From positions 62,001-126,000 of the forward strand of contig NZ_JNZP01000006.1 in the NCBI RefSeq assembly GCF_000725545.1: DNA of 64,000 nt. Direction: 5' to 3'. The notes below the pieces were generated by a model. That model did no database searches, was not told the origin of the DNA, and was given only the letters and a program-made list of their open reading frames with translations. This document shows positions 30,135 through 38,477 of the stretch, piece by piece. This stretch comes from Streptomyces exfoliatus (lineage in GTDB: Bacteria > Actinomycetota > Actinomycetes > Streptomycetales > Streptomycetaceae). The position numbers and the translations under genes are program-made. Position 1 is the stretch's first letter. The number at the start of each line of letters is the position of its first letter.

Positions 30135-32480
30135 CTAGTCGCCGAGGGTCCTGCGCCGGCGCGTCCACCACATCAGACCACCGCCGAGGGCGACGATCGC
30201 CGCGGCGATGCCGGCGATCAGGCCGATGGGGGCGTCGGAGCCGGTGTCGGCGAGGTCGCCGTCCGGGTCCGGCTCGTTCGCCGGCGGGGCCGTCGTACCG
30301 TCACCGGGGCCCGGGGTGGTGGGGTCCGGGGCCGGGGTCGACGGCGGAACGGTCGGGGTCGGCGGGTCGGTCGGACTCGGCGGATCGGTCGGGTCCGGCG
30401 ACGGGGCGTTGCCGCCGTCGTCCTTCGGGCCGTTGGAGTTCCCGCCGAGGAGGAGCAGCCGCTCCCGCTCGGTGTCCTCGGTCAGGGCCTTGACCGAGGT
30501 CTTGGTCTGGCGGGGCAGGTGTCGGTTCTGGAGGCGGAACTCGGCCTGGGTGACGTTGCGCTTGGGCTGCTTGGACAGGTCCACGCCGCCGATGCTGATG
30601 ACCCAGACCTCTTCACCCCTGGTGAGCTCGTACTTGAACTCGCCTTCCTTGAAGACCTTGACGTACTTGTCGAAGACGTCGGTCTTCTTCCAGTCCTGGT
30701 GCGGGGCGCGGAGCGGCCACCGCGTCACGTCGTTGCTGTTGATGAGGGTGCGGTAGTCCGTCGGCCGCTGGGCGTCCTGCTGGCGGACGAACTCGGCCGC
30801 CACCCGGGACTTGTAGACGCGGCGCAGGTCGGCGTACTGCGGGTACTCGTTGATCCACTTCTCGACCTCGGGCACGATCGTGCGGCGGAACACCCGCTCG
30901 TTGTGCTCGATCTCGGCCTTGGTCAGCGAGTCCTGGCAGGGCCTGCCGCCGCCGGGGCCGGGGGTGTTGACGTCGGCGTACTCGGACTGGAGCTTGAGCG
31001 GCGCGTCGAGGATGTAGATCCCGCCGTCCTGCTCGCGGACCTGAGCCGGCTTCGGCTCGATCCAGTTCCGCATCGACGTCAGGCACGGCCAGCCGTTGAC
31101 CTTGGACAGGCTGTCCCAGGTGTTCTTGCCGAGGTCCGTCTTGGGGTCCATGGCCTTGTAGAAGTCGTGCTTGAGCCGGAGGTCGGCCTCGAGGAGAACC
31201 CGGCCGGCGTCCGTGGAGGCGAACTTGTCGTCCATGATCGTGCCGGGGGTGTCAGGGTTGAGGTTCACCCAGAACTTGTCCGGCGTCAGCGCGAGCCAGG
31301 TGAAGAACGCGTCCGAGGCCATCTGCGCCTTCGCCTTGCCGCCCCAGCCGACCGTGTCGTTGTCGGGGTCTTCCTTCGCGCCGAAGGAGTAGTCCAGGCC
31401 CTTGCCCTTGACGGGCGTGCCGACGTACTGGAGTTCCAGGGTGGAGAAGTCGATGCCGCCCGGGGTGGGCATCTGGGAGACGCCGGGGATCCGGCCCATG
31501 CGCTGGAGCCGGTCGGCGAGTTGCCGGGGGTTCTCCGGCGACTTCTGGATCATGTCGTTGCCGCCGCCCCGGGAACCGGTGCTGGTGCCGGGCTTGGCGT
31601 TCATGTAGGGGTCGACTCGGCGCGTCGGGCTGTTCGACGTCCCGCTCGGGGCCTTCTCGACCGCGGAGGCCCTGTAGCTGATCTTCTTGACCCGGTCGGG
31701 GGCGATCCTGCGAAGGTCGGCGTCGTGGTTCTTCGCGCCGCCCTTCGTCTCCCGCCCGTAGGCGTAGGAGATCTTCTTGTCCTTGTGGTTCGGATCCTTC
31801 AGCAGCGCCTTGTCCTTCGGGCGCTGCGTGGGGTCGGGCTTGTCGTTCGACTTGCCCTCGACGATCTCGCCGGTGCGCTGGTTGTAGGCGTCCGCCCGCC
31901 GTACGTAGCGTTCCTTGGTGTCCGGGTCGATGACCTCGAACTCCTTCTCGCAGATCCAGTCCGGGCCGACCAGGCCGAGGTCGTGGACGAGCTTGGCCAT
32001 GTACGCCTTGCCGCGGGGGTCGTTGCCGCCCCTGGGGATGTAGTAGTCATCCCGGTACGTCTCGAACGGCACCCCCTTCCACTGGGTCGTCTTCTGCGCC
32101 TTCTTGTAGTAGGCCCAGACCCGCTGCTTGTCACCCTTCTTGTAGTCGTCCGGGTTGTCGCTGATCCCCTTGAGCTCGTCAGGGGTCGGCGCGCGCAGCC
32201 CGTCCCATTGCTTCTGCCCGTTGACGTAGTCGTACTCGTCGAGGTCCGCGTCCGGCCGGATGTACCCGTCGGCCGGGAGGCCGCCTTCCACGACGTCGGA
32301 GAAGTCGTAGAAGTCCTTGTACTCCTCGTCGCAGCGCTTTCCCTTCTTCAGCGGAGGTTTCGCCTTCGCCTCGGCCTGGTCCCAGCCGGGCAGGCCGGTC
32401 AGCGAGACGGCGCCGGCGCAGGCCAGCGCGATCGCTGCCCGCGCCCACCAACGGCGTCGAGAACGTATGTGTCGGGTCAC
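30135..32480 (-). CDS. LAXTG-anchored secreted protein with PD-(D/E)XK-like motif
   Basis: 781 residues, family not recognised. A twin-arginine-rich N-terminus and hydrophobic segment (ARAAIALACAGAVSLTGL) indicate export. The mature part is charged and Lys/Asp-rich. A Pro/Thr-rich wall-spanning linker lies near residues 690-735, followed by LADTG (743-747), a hydrophobic helix and RRRR, which is a sortase class E type LAXTG anchor. Asp197 and Glu208-Gly-Lys210 in YVRRADAYNQRTGEIVEGK resemble the D...ExK centre of restriction-endonuclease-fold toxins. GTG at 32480 has AGGGGG five bases upstream. Surface anchoring is well supported; nuclease activity is only a hypothesis. Confidence 0.8.
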   Translation of the reverse strand: MTRHIRSRRRWWARAAIALACAGAVSLTGLPGWDQAEAKAKPPLKKGKRCDEEYKDFYDFSDVVEGGLPADGYIRPDADLDEYDYVNGQKQWDGLRAPTPDELKGISDNPDDYKKGDKQRVWAYYKKAQKTTQWKGVPFETYRDDYYIPRGGNDPRGKAYMAKLVHDLGLVGPDWICEKEFEVIDPDTKERYVRRADAYNQRTGEIVEGKSNDKPDPTQRPKDKALLKDPNHKDKKISYAYGRETKGGAKNHDADLRRIAPDRVKKISYRASAVEKAPSGTSNSPTRRVDPYMNAKPGTSTGSRGGGNDMIQKSPENPRQLADRLQRMGRIPGVSQMPTPGGIDFSTLELQYVGTPVKGKGLDYSFGAKEDPDNDTVGWGGKAKAQMASDAFFTWLALTPDKFWVNLNPDTPGTIMDDKFASTDAGRVLLEADLRLKHDFYKAMDPKTDLGKNTWDSLSKVNGWPCLTSMRNWIEPKPAQVREQDGGIYILDAPLKLQSEYADVNTPGPGGGRPCQDSLTKAEIEHNERVFRRTIVPEVEKWINEYPQYADLRRVYKSRVAAEFVRQQDAQRPTDYRTLINSNDVTRWPLRAPHQDWKKTDVFDKYVKVFKEGEFKYELTRGEEVWVISIGGVDLSKQPKRNVTQAEFRLQNRHLPRQTKTSVKALTEDTERERLLLLGGNSNGPKDDGGNAPSPDPTDPPSPTDPPTPTVPPSTPAPDPTTPGPGDGTTAPPANEPDPDGDLADTGSDAPIGLIAGIAAAIVALGGGLMWWTRRRRTLGD

Positions 32481-32676
32481 GAAATCCCCCTGGGGGCCCC
32501 AGGTCAGTCAGATGTCCCCGCGCGGCGCCACGGGCCCCCGTGGTCAGTTCGGCGCCGCTGCGGGAGCAGCCCACCCTAGGACGACAACTGACCCTGCTCG
32601 CATCAGAGTTACTAACGGTGCACCGACAACTCACGCGCCCATGCGGGATCTTTACATCGCGCACACATGGCTGACC

Positions 32677-32682
32677 TAGTCT
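32677..32682 (+). promoter_or_regulatory. -10 box of a leaderless gene
   Basis: TAGTCT ends six bases before the ATG at 32689, and no Shine-Dalgarno sequence is present. Transcription is therefore expected to begin at the A of the start codon. Confidence 0.5.
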
Positions 32683-32688
32683 CGGGGC

Positions 32689-33282
32689 ATGGAGTGGACC
32701 GACCCGCGCGACATGGACGACGACGAGTACGCCGAGTACCTGCGCGAAGAGAAGACCCGAGACCACGTCAGCGCCCACAACCGGGTGCTGGAGAAGTGGC
32801 TGGAAGAGCAGCGCACCGGATTCCCCGACTGGGCGAAGGAACACGCCGGCCGCGGGCCGTGGGACTTCACCGTGGATTCCCTGCCCCGGCTGGAAGCGCT
32901 CGTCCGGGACGCGTTCGACAGCCCCGACGAGGCCCGCAAGGTGATGGACACGCCCCTGGTCGCGGTCGCGGCCTGGTACCTCGGCGAGGTCCACAACCGG
33001 GCCTTCGGCACCCAGTGGCGGTTCCACCCCTCCTTCGCCGACGACAACCCCCTCGACCACCGGCCGCACATCACCCTGCCCTGGGAACGCCGGGAGGAAT
33101 TCCACTACACCGACCCCGAGCACATCGAGGACGACGCGCGCCCGATCTACTCCCCCACCGAGATATTGTGCAACCTCCCGGTCCGGCCCGCGGATCAGGG
33201 CCTTCTGCACCGCGTCAGCAGCCGGTGGGAGGTACCCGCCTCCTGCGACGATTCGTCCTGCCGCTACCACCGCGGCCGTTAG
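32689..33282 (+). CDS. Hypothetical protein divergent from the LAXTG protein
   Basis: 197 residues, acidic, soluble, rich in Trp, Asp and His, with no signal peptide or membrane segment. It begins MEWTDPRDMDDDEYAEYLREE and contains a helical core (VMDTPLVAVAAWYLGEVHNRAFGTQW), with a short Cys/His cluster at the end (CDDSSCRYHRGR). No family recognised. It is divergent from the anchored protein with the nuclease-like motif, so an immunity or accessory role is conceivable but unsupported. Confidence 0.75.
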   Translation: MEWTDPRDMDDDEYAEYLREEKTRDHVSAHNRVLEKWLEEQRTGFPDWAKEHAGRGPWDFTVDSLPRLEALVRDAFDSPDEARKVMDTPLVAVAAWYLGEVHNRAFGTQWRFHPSFADDNPLDHRPHITLPWERREEFHYTDPEHIEDDARPIYSPTEILCNLPVRPADQGLLHRVSSRWEVPASCDDSSCRYHRGR

Positions 33283-33315
33283 CCGCCACGTGAGGCACCC
33301 GTACGGCAACGGCCT

Positions 33316-33933
33316 TCAGGCGCCGGGGATCTCCCGGGTCGACGCCTCCAGGAGCGGGACGAGGAACTGCCGCTCCAGGCTGCCGGGCGGCAGGGCCTCC
33401 GGTTCGACGTAGCTCTGGGCGAGACCGCCCTCGCGCAGGGCGATGAGGAGCCGTGCGAACCGGTCGGCGTCCACGGTCAGTTCACGCCCCGCCCGCCGCA
33501 GGACGAGGGCGAGGCCGCGGGCGATCTCGGCCCGCAGCCGCTCGTCGTGGCGCGCGAGGACCCAGGCGGCCTGCGGGTCGCGGATGGCGTGCAGGGTGAA
33601 CTCGGTGGTGACCAGGTACCAGTCCCGCTCGTCCGGGTCGACGCGGGCGGCGAGTTCCGCGAGCCGGGTCAGGGTGTACTCCTCCGGCGTCAGCGCGTCG
33701 ATCGCCTCGGCGAGCCGCCGCACGGTCCGGTCGCTGTGCTCGTCGAAGAGCGCGAGGAAGAGCTCCTCCTTGCTGGCGAAGTTCGAGTAGTACGCGCCCC
33801 GGGTGTAACCGGCGCGCTCGCAGATCTGCTCGATCGTCGTCGCGTGGAAGCCGTGCTCGGCGAAGGTCTCCAGGGCGGCCTTCAGGAGCGCCGCACGGGT
33901 ACGGGGCCGCCGCCTGGTGACACCTTTGGGCAC
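33316..33933 (-). CDS. TetR-family transcriptional regulator
   Basis: 205 residues. The N-terminal helix-turn-helix is TIEQICERAGYTRGAYYSNFASKEELFLALF, followed by an all-helical ligand domain. GTG at 33933 is preceded by AGGAGGAGG with about six bases spacing; the longer in-frame ATG has no ribosome site. Divergent from the FHA-ABC operon, which it may control. Ligand unknown. Confidence 0.88.
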   Translation of the reverse strand: MPKGVTRRRPRTRAALLKAALETFAEHGFHATTIEQICERAGYTRGAYYSNFASKEELFLALFDEHSDRTVRRLAEAIDALTPEEYTLTRLAELAARVDPDERDWYLVTTEFTLHAIRDPQAAWVLARHDERLRAEIARGLALVLRRAGRELTVDADRFARLLIALREGGLAQSYVEPEALPPGSLERQFLVPLLEASTREIPGA

Positions 33934-34030
33934 GGCTGCCTCCTCCTCGCCTCTCGCCGGGTGCCGCGTCCTGCGGCGGACGCCCACCCTACCGGCGCCT
34001 CCATGCCGGGCAGGGATGAGCACCGGCGGA

Positions 34031-34036
34031 TAAAAT
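34031..34036 (+). promoter_or_regulatory. -10 box of a leaderless operon
   Basis: TAAAAT ends seven bases before the ATG at 34044, and no ribosome-binding site precedes the start, so the FHA-ABC transcript is probably leaderless. No -35 match is obvious. Confidence 0.5.
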
Positions 34037-34043
34037 TCACGAC

Positions 34044-36677
34044 ATGGGAGAGCGACCCGTCGCGCCCGCGGCGCCTGAACTGGTCCTCGAGATCGACGGG
34101 GACGTGACGCTCATGGATCCGACCCGCGTCTACCGCGTCGGGCGGGACCCGACCGGGGACTTCGTGCTCGCGGACGCGCGGGCGTCCTGGCACCACGCGG
34201 TGCTCACCGCCGCCGGGGGCCGCTGGACGCTGGCGGACGAGGGCAGCACGAACGGCACCTTCGCGGACGGCGTGCGCGTGGCGGGCCGGCGCGAGGTGGG
34301 CCCGGGGACGGTCGTGCGGTTCGGGCATCCCGAGGACGGGCCGCGCGCGGTGTTCTCGTCGGTGAGCCGGACGGAGCGAGCCGACCGAGCGGACCGAGCC
34401 GACCGGGCTGACCAGGCGGACCGGGCGGACCCATTGATCGCGCCGGACGTGCCGGAGGCTCCGGCCGCGCCTCAGGCGCCGCTCTCAGCGGGCGTGTCCG
34501 CCCCCGTGGACGGACCCGGGCCCGTTGTCGTGCCGGAACCCCCGCACGTACCGGAGCCCGTGCACCTACCGGAACCCCCGGACGTACCGGAACCCGTGCA
34601 CGTACCGGAACCCCTGGACGTACCGGAGCCGTCGCCGCCGCCCCCGAGTGGGTCCCCGCCGCCCCGGCCGCCCTCCGTCTCGCACCCCGCCGCCACCGGT
34701 ACCTTCCGGCAGCCGACCTCCGTGCGGCCGCTGCCCGCGCACAGCATCAAGATCGGCCGTGCTCCCGAGAACGACGTCGTCGTCTCCGACCTCGTCGTCT
34801 CCCGGCGCCACGCCGAGCTGCGGGCCCATCCCGACGGTACGTACTGGATCCATGACCTCGGCAGTCACAACGGCACCTTCCTCAACGGCGCCCCCGTCGT
34901 CGACGCCCGCGTGACGCCGGACGACATCGTCGGGATCGGCCGCTGCGCGTTCTGCCTGATCGGCGGGCAGCTCGTCGAGTTCACCGACACCGGCGAGGTC
35001 TCCCTCGACGTCCAGCAGCTCGCCGTCACCGTCGACAAGGGACGCCGCACGCTCCTCGACGAGGTGTCCTTCCCGGTGGGCGAGAAGTGCCTGCTCGCGG
35101 TCGTCGGGCCGTCCGGCGCCGGGAAGTCGACGCTCCTCGGCGCGCTGACCGGCCAGCGCCCCGCCGACCGGGGCACCGTGCTCTACGACGGCCGGGACCT
35201 GTACCGCGACTACGCCGAGCTGCGCCAGCGCATCGGGCTCGTCCCGCAGGACGACATCCTGCACCTCCAGCTCACCGTGCGCAGAGCCCTCGGCTACGCC
35301 GCGGAGCTGCGCTTCCCCGAGGACACCGTGCCGGCCGAGCGGCGGGCCCGGGTGGACGAGGTGATCCGCGAGCTGGGGCTCGTGGAGCGCGCGCAGCAGC
35401 CGATCCACAGTCTCTCCGGCGGCCAGCGCAAGCGGGTGAGCGTCGCCCTCGAACTCCTCACCAAGCCGTCGCTCCTCTTCCTCGACGAGCCGACATCCGG
35501 TCTCGACCCGGGCATGGACCGCTCGGTGATGCACATGCTGCGCGGGCTCGCGGACGACGGGCGGACCGTCGTCGTGGTCACGCACAGCGTCCTCAGCCTG
35601 GACGTGTGCGACCGGCTGCTCGTACTCGCGCCGGGCGGCCGGGTCGCCTACTACGGGCCGCCCGCGGACGCCCTCGGCTTCTTCGGTTTCGCGCAGTGGC
35701 CCGAGGCATTCGAGGCCTTCGAGAACGACCGGGACCGCGACTGGGCCGGCCAGTTCGGAACCTCCCGCTTCCACCGCCGGTACATCACGGACGCGACGGC
35801 CCGCCCGAACGTGCCCGTCCTCGGGGCCGCCCCGCCGCCGGAGCCGGCCCCGCCCCCGAAGGCGCAGAGCTGGGGTTCCCAGCTGCGCACCCTCGTCCGG
35901 CGGTACGCGGCGGCGCTCTCCGCCGACCGCACCTTCCTCGCCATCATGATCGCGTTGCCTTTCGTGATGGGGGCGATGGCCCGGGCCCTGTCCGAGGGCA
36001 GCCTCAACCCCGAGTCGACCCTGAACGTCCTGCTCATCCTCTGTGTGGGCGGAGTCCTCACGGGCGCGGCGAACGCGGTGCGCGAGCTGGTCAAGGAACG
36101 CACGATCTACCGGCGCGAGAGAGCCGTGGGCCTGTCCCGCTCCGCGTACCTCGCCTCCAAGGTCGTCGTCCTCGGCGTCATCACGGTGGTGCAGGCGGTC
36201 GTCCTGACCCTGGTGGCCCTGATCGGCGTGCCGCTGAACGTGCCCGGCGGCAAGGGCGTGCTGCTTCCACCGCTGGTGGAGATCACGCTCGCCGTGGCGC
36301 TGCTCTCCTTCACCGCGATGATGCTCGGTCTCCTCGTCTCCGCGCTCGTCCGCAAGGAGGAGGTGACGATGCCGCTGCTCGTCCTCCTCGCCATCGTGCA
36401 GGTGGTGTTCTGCGGGGCGCTCCTGACCGTGCGCGGCACCCCGGTCCTGGAACAGCTGGCCTGGCTGGTGCCGTCCCGCTGGGCGTTCGCGGCGATGGGC
36501 GCGACGATCGACATCGGGAAGGTCGCGCCGAGCGACAAGACGACGGATCCGCTGATGCGGCACACGGCGGAGGCCTGGCTTTTCGACATGGGCATGATGG
36601 TGCTGCTCTGTCTCGTCCTCGGTCTGCTCGTGGCCCGGCTGCTGCGCCGCCACGAGCCGGTCGTCATGCGGAGGTAG
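34044..36677 (+). CDS. FHA-FHA-ABC exporter fusion (Rv1747-like)
   Basis: 877 residues. The first FHA domain is at about residues 15-95 (VGRDPTGDF ... STNGTF). A linker follows with repeated ADR triplets and VPEP motifs, then a second FHA near 230-310 (IGRAPENDVVV ... SHNGTFLNG). The ABC ATPase (about 330-560) has GPSGAGKS, LSGGQRKRVSVAL and LLFLDEPTSGLDP. A six-helix ABC-2 permease occupies about 630-870. This is the architecture of mycobacterial Rv1747, whose FHA domains bind phosphothreonines made by its partner kinase. Here a kinase gene lies in the same operon, suggesting the same control. Substrate unknown; lipid or cell-wall precursor export is the family expectation. Confidence 0.92.
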   Translation: MGERPVAPAAPELVLEIDGDVTLMDPTRVYRVGRDPTGDFVLADARASWHHAVLTAAGGRWTLADEGSTNGTFADGVRVAGRREVGPGTVVRFGHPEDGPRAVFSSVSRTERADRADRADRADQADRADPLIAPDVPEAPAAPQAPLSAGVSAPVDGPGPVVVPEPPHVPEPVHLPEPPDVPEPVHVPEPLDVPEPSPPPPSGSPPPRPPSVSHPAATGTFRQPTSVRPLPAHSIKIGRAPENDVVVSDLVVSRRHAELRAHPDGTYWIHDLGSHNGTFLNGAPVVDARVTPDDIVGIGRCAFCLIGGQLVEFTDTGEVSLDVQQLAVTVDKGRRTLLDEVSFPVGEKCLLAVVGPSGAGKSTLLGALTGQRPADRGTVLYDGRDLYRDYAELRQRIGLVPQDDILHLQLTVRRALGYAAELRFPEDTVPAERRARVDEVIRELGLVERAQQPIHSLSGGQRKRVSVALELLTKPSLLFLDEPTSGLDPGMDRSVMHMLRGLADDGRTVVVVTHSVLSLDVCDRLLVLAPGGRVAYYGPPADALGFFGFAQWPEAFEAFENDRDRDWAGQFGTSRFHRRYITDATARPNVPVLGAAPPPEPAPPPKAQSWGSQLRTLVRRYAAALSADRTFLAIMIALPFVMGAMARALSEGSLNPESTLNVLLILCVGGVLTGAANAVRELVKERTIYRRERAVGLSRSAYLASKVVVLGVITVVQAVVLTLVALIGVPLNVPGGKGVLLPPLVEITLAVALLSFTAMMLGLLVSALVRKEEVTMPLLVLLAIVQVVFCGALLTVRGTPVLEQLAWLVPSRWAFAAMGATIDIGKVAPSDKTTDPLMRHTAEAWLFDMGMMVLLCLVLGLLVARLLRRHEPVVMRR
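34378..34640 (+). repeat. In-frame linker repeats between FHA domains
   Basis: Two low-complexity arrays sit in the exporter linker: five or six 9-base GACCGAGCG-like units (34378-34432, encoding ADR/ADQ) and about six 18-base units encoding VPEPxx (about 34540-34630). Confidence 0.6.
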
Positions 36678-36681
36678 GCCC

Positions 36682-37413
36682 GTGAGCGTCCCCGTACCCC
36701 AGTACGTGCCGGACTTCCGGCCCACCCACGTCGTACCGCGTGCCGGTCTCGCCGCCTGGGAGGCGCCGGACCCGGCGCTGCCGACCGTGCCGCTCGACGC
36801 GTTCCTTCCGGTACGCCTCGAGGAGCGGGCCGGCGACTGGGGACGGATCCTGTGCTCCAACGGCTGGGGGGCGTGGGTCGACGCCCGGCTCCTGGTCGCC
36901 GTCCCTGACGACCCGCCGGCGGCGGGCGGGCCGCTCACCAGGACGGCCGATCCCCGCCCGCTGATCTCCCGCGCCGAGGACGCCCTCGGCCGTTACCGGC
37001 GCGCCGCCGAGGAGCTGGGGGCGGGCCGCCTCGACGGCGAGGGCTTCCGGCTGCGGACCCGTGGCCTGCGGGTGGGCATGGTCGTCGACGGCGAGTCGGT
37101 GTGGCTGTACGACGCGGAGCACGAGCGCTGGGTGTACTGCGACGGCGTGGGACTGAGTACGTACGCCGCTTCCGCCGTGCCCTCGCGCGCCGGGGCCACG
37201 GGCCCGGGGCCCTCCCCGTCCCCCTCCCCGACGCCCTCTCCTTCGCCGGCACCCTCGCCCACCGTCGTGGCCGCGCCGTCCGGGGAACCCGTCGGACCAC
37301 CCGCCCCCGTGCACGAGCCGACCCAGGTGGTGCTGATCGGCGACCCGCCCACCACCGGGCCGCCGCCCACGCAGATCGTGGAGCGGCCCCCCGACGAGGC
37401 CGGTGAGGACTGA
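36682..37413 (+). CDS. SH3-like domain protein with Pro-rich tail
   Basis: 243 residues, no signal peptide. The N-terminal part contains a bacterial SH3-like fold (LPTVPLDAFLPVRLEERAGDWGRILCSNGWGAWVDARLLVAV). A middle segment with a second small domain (RGLRVGMVVDGESVWLYDAEHERWVYCDG) follows, then a long Pro/Ser/Thr tail with TQVVLIGDPPTTGPPPTQIVE. The TQ-containing tail motifs are plausible phosphorylation targets for the adjacent kinase and ligands for the FHA domains. GTG at 36682 has GGAGG seven bases upstream, four bases after the exporter stop; the stop overlaps the kinase start as TGATG. Confidence 0.75.
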   Translation: MSVPVPQYVPDFRPTHVVPRAGLAAWEAPDPALPTVPLDAFLPVRLEERAGDWGRILCSNGWGAWVDARLLVAVPDDPPAAGGPLTRTADPRPLISRAEDALGRYRRAAEELGAGRLDGEGFRLRTRGLRVGMVVDGESVWLYDAEHERWVYCDGVGLSTYAASAVPSRAGATGPGPSPSPSPTPSPSPAPSPTVVAAPSGEPVGPPAPVHEPTQVVLIGDPPTTGPPPTQIVERPPDEAGED

Positions 37414-38408
37414 TGGCCGGCGGGCCGCTCGACGGCGCCGACGCCGACCTCCCCGCGGGGCGTCCCTCGGGCCTCCTCGGCAAGGAGATCGCGGGCTACC
37501 GAGTGGAGGGCGAGATCGGCCGCGGCGGCATGGCGGTCGTGTACCGGGCGCGGGACCTGCGGCTCGACAGGACGGTGGCGCTCAAGCTGCTCGCCCCCGA
37601 ACTGGCCCGCAACGACACCTTCCGCAAGCGTTTCGCGCACGAGTCGCGGGTCGCCGCCTCGATCGACCACCCCCACATCGTGCCGGTGTTCGAGGCGGGC
37701 GAGACGGAGGGCGTGCTGTACATCGCCATGCGGTACGTGGCGGGGCAGGACCTGGTGGCCCTGCTCGACCGCGAGGGGCCGCTGCCGCCCGTGAAGGCGG
37801 GGCGGATCGCCGTACAGATCGCGTCGGCCCTGGACGCCGCGCACGCGCACGACCTGGTGCACCGGGACGTGAAGCCCGGCAACATCCTGGTCGCCGAGGG
37901 CACCGACCGCGACCACCCGGAGCACGTGTACCTCACGGACTTCGGTCTTACGAAGAAGTCGCTGTCGCTCACCGGCTTCACCACGGTGGGCGAGTTCGTC
38001 GGCACCCTCGACTACGTGGCGCCGGAGCAGATCTCCGGGAAGCCGGTGGACGGCCGCTGCGACGTGTACAGCCTGGCGTGCGTGGTGTTCGAGACCCTGG
38101 TGGGGGCGCCGCCGTTCCGTCGTGACACCGACTGGGCGGTGCTGTGGGCGCAGCAGTACGATCCGCCGCCCCCGCTGTCCGAGGCGCGGCCGGGGCTGCC
38201 GGAGGCGGCGGACACGGTGTTCGCGAAGGCGCTGGCGAAGACGCCCGACGAGCGGTACGACACCTGCCTGGAGTTCGTCGCCGCACTGCGTACCGCCCTG
38301 GCCACGGGCGACGCCGGCACCGGGCCCGTGGTGGCGAAGGCGCCCGAGCCGCTCGGCCCGCCGCCTGATCCGCCCGCGTGGGCGCGGCCGGTGTTCCGCG
38401 CGCTGTGA
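37413..38408 (+). CDS. Ser/Thr protein kinase, soluble PknB type
   Basis: 331 residues. The kinase domain is at about 27-295: IGRGGMAVVY, Lys58, HRDVKPGN (Asp152), DFG 176-178, activation loop SLTGFTTVGEFVGTLDYVAPEQ with three threonines available for autophosphorylation. The C-terminal tail is short and Pro-rich, with no transmembrane helix, so the protein is cytosolic unless recruited. Third gene of the FHA-ABC operon (1-base overlap), so the exporter and SH3-like protein are the expected substrates. Confidence 0.92.
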   Translation: MAGGPLDGADADLPAGRPSGLLGKEIAGYRVEGEIGRGGMAVVYRARDLRLDRTVALKLLAPELARNDTFRKRFAHESRVAASIDHPHIVPVFEAGETEGVLYIAMRYVAGQDLVALLDREGPLPPVKAGRIAVQIASALDAAHAHDLVHRDVKPGNILVAEGTDRDHPEHVYLTDFGLTKKSLSLTGFTTVGEFVGTLDYVAPEQISGKPVDGRCDVYSLACVVFETLVGAPPFRRDTDWAVLWAQQYDPPPPLSEARPGLPEAADTVFAKALAKTPDERYDTCLEFVAALRTALATGDAGTGPVVAKAPEPLGPPPDPPAWARPVFRAL

Positions 38409-38477
38409 CGGGCGCGCTGTGACAGGCGGCGCCGGGCGTCCTGCTCGGACCGGACCCTCCGACGACCGGACCCGGGT

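Noticed and set aside
30519..32579. A 686-codon frame antisense to the LAXTG protein
   Set aside because: Leu/Val/Gly-rich shadow frame; the minus-strand reading has signal peptide, sorting signal and a good ribosome site.
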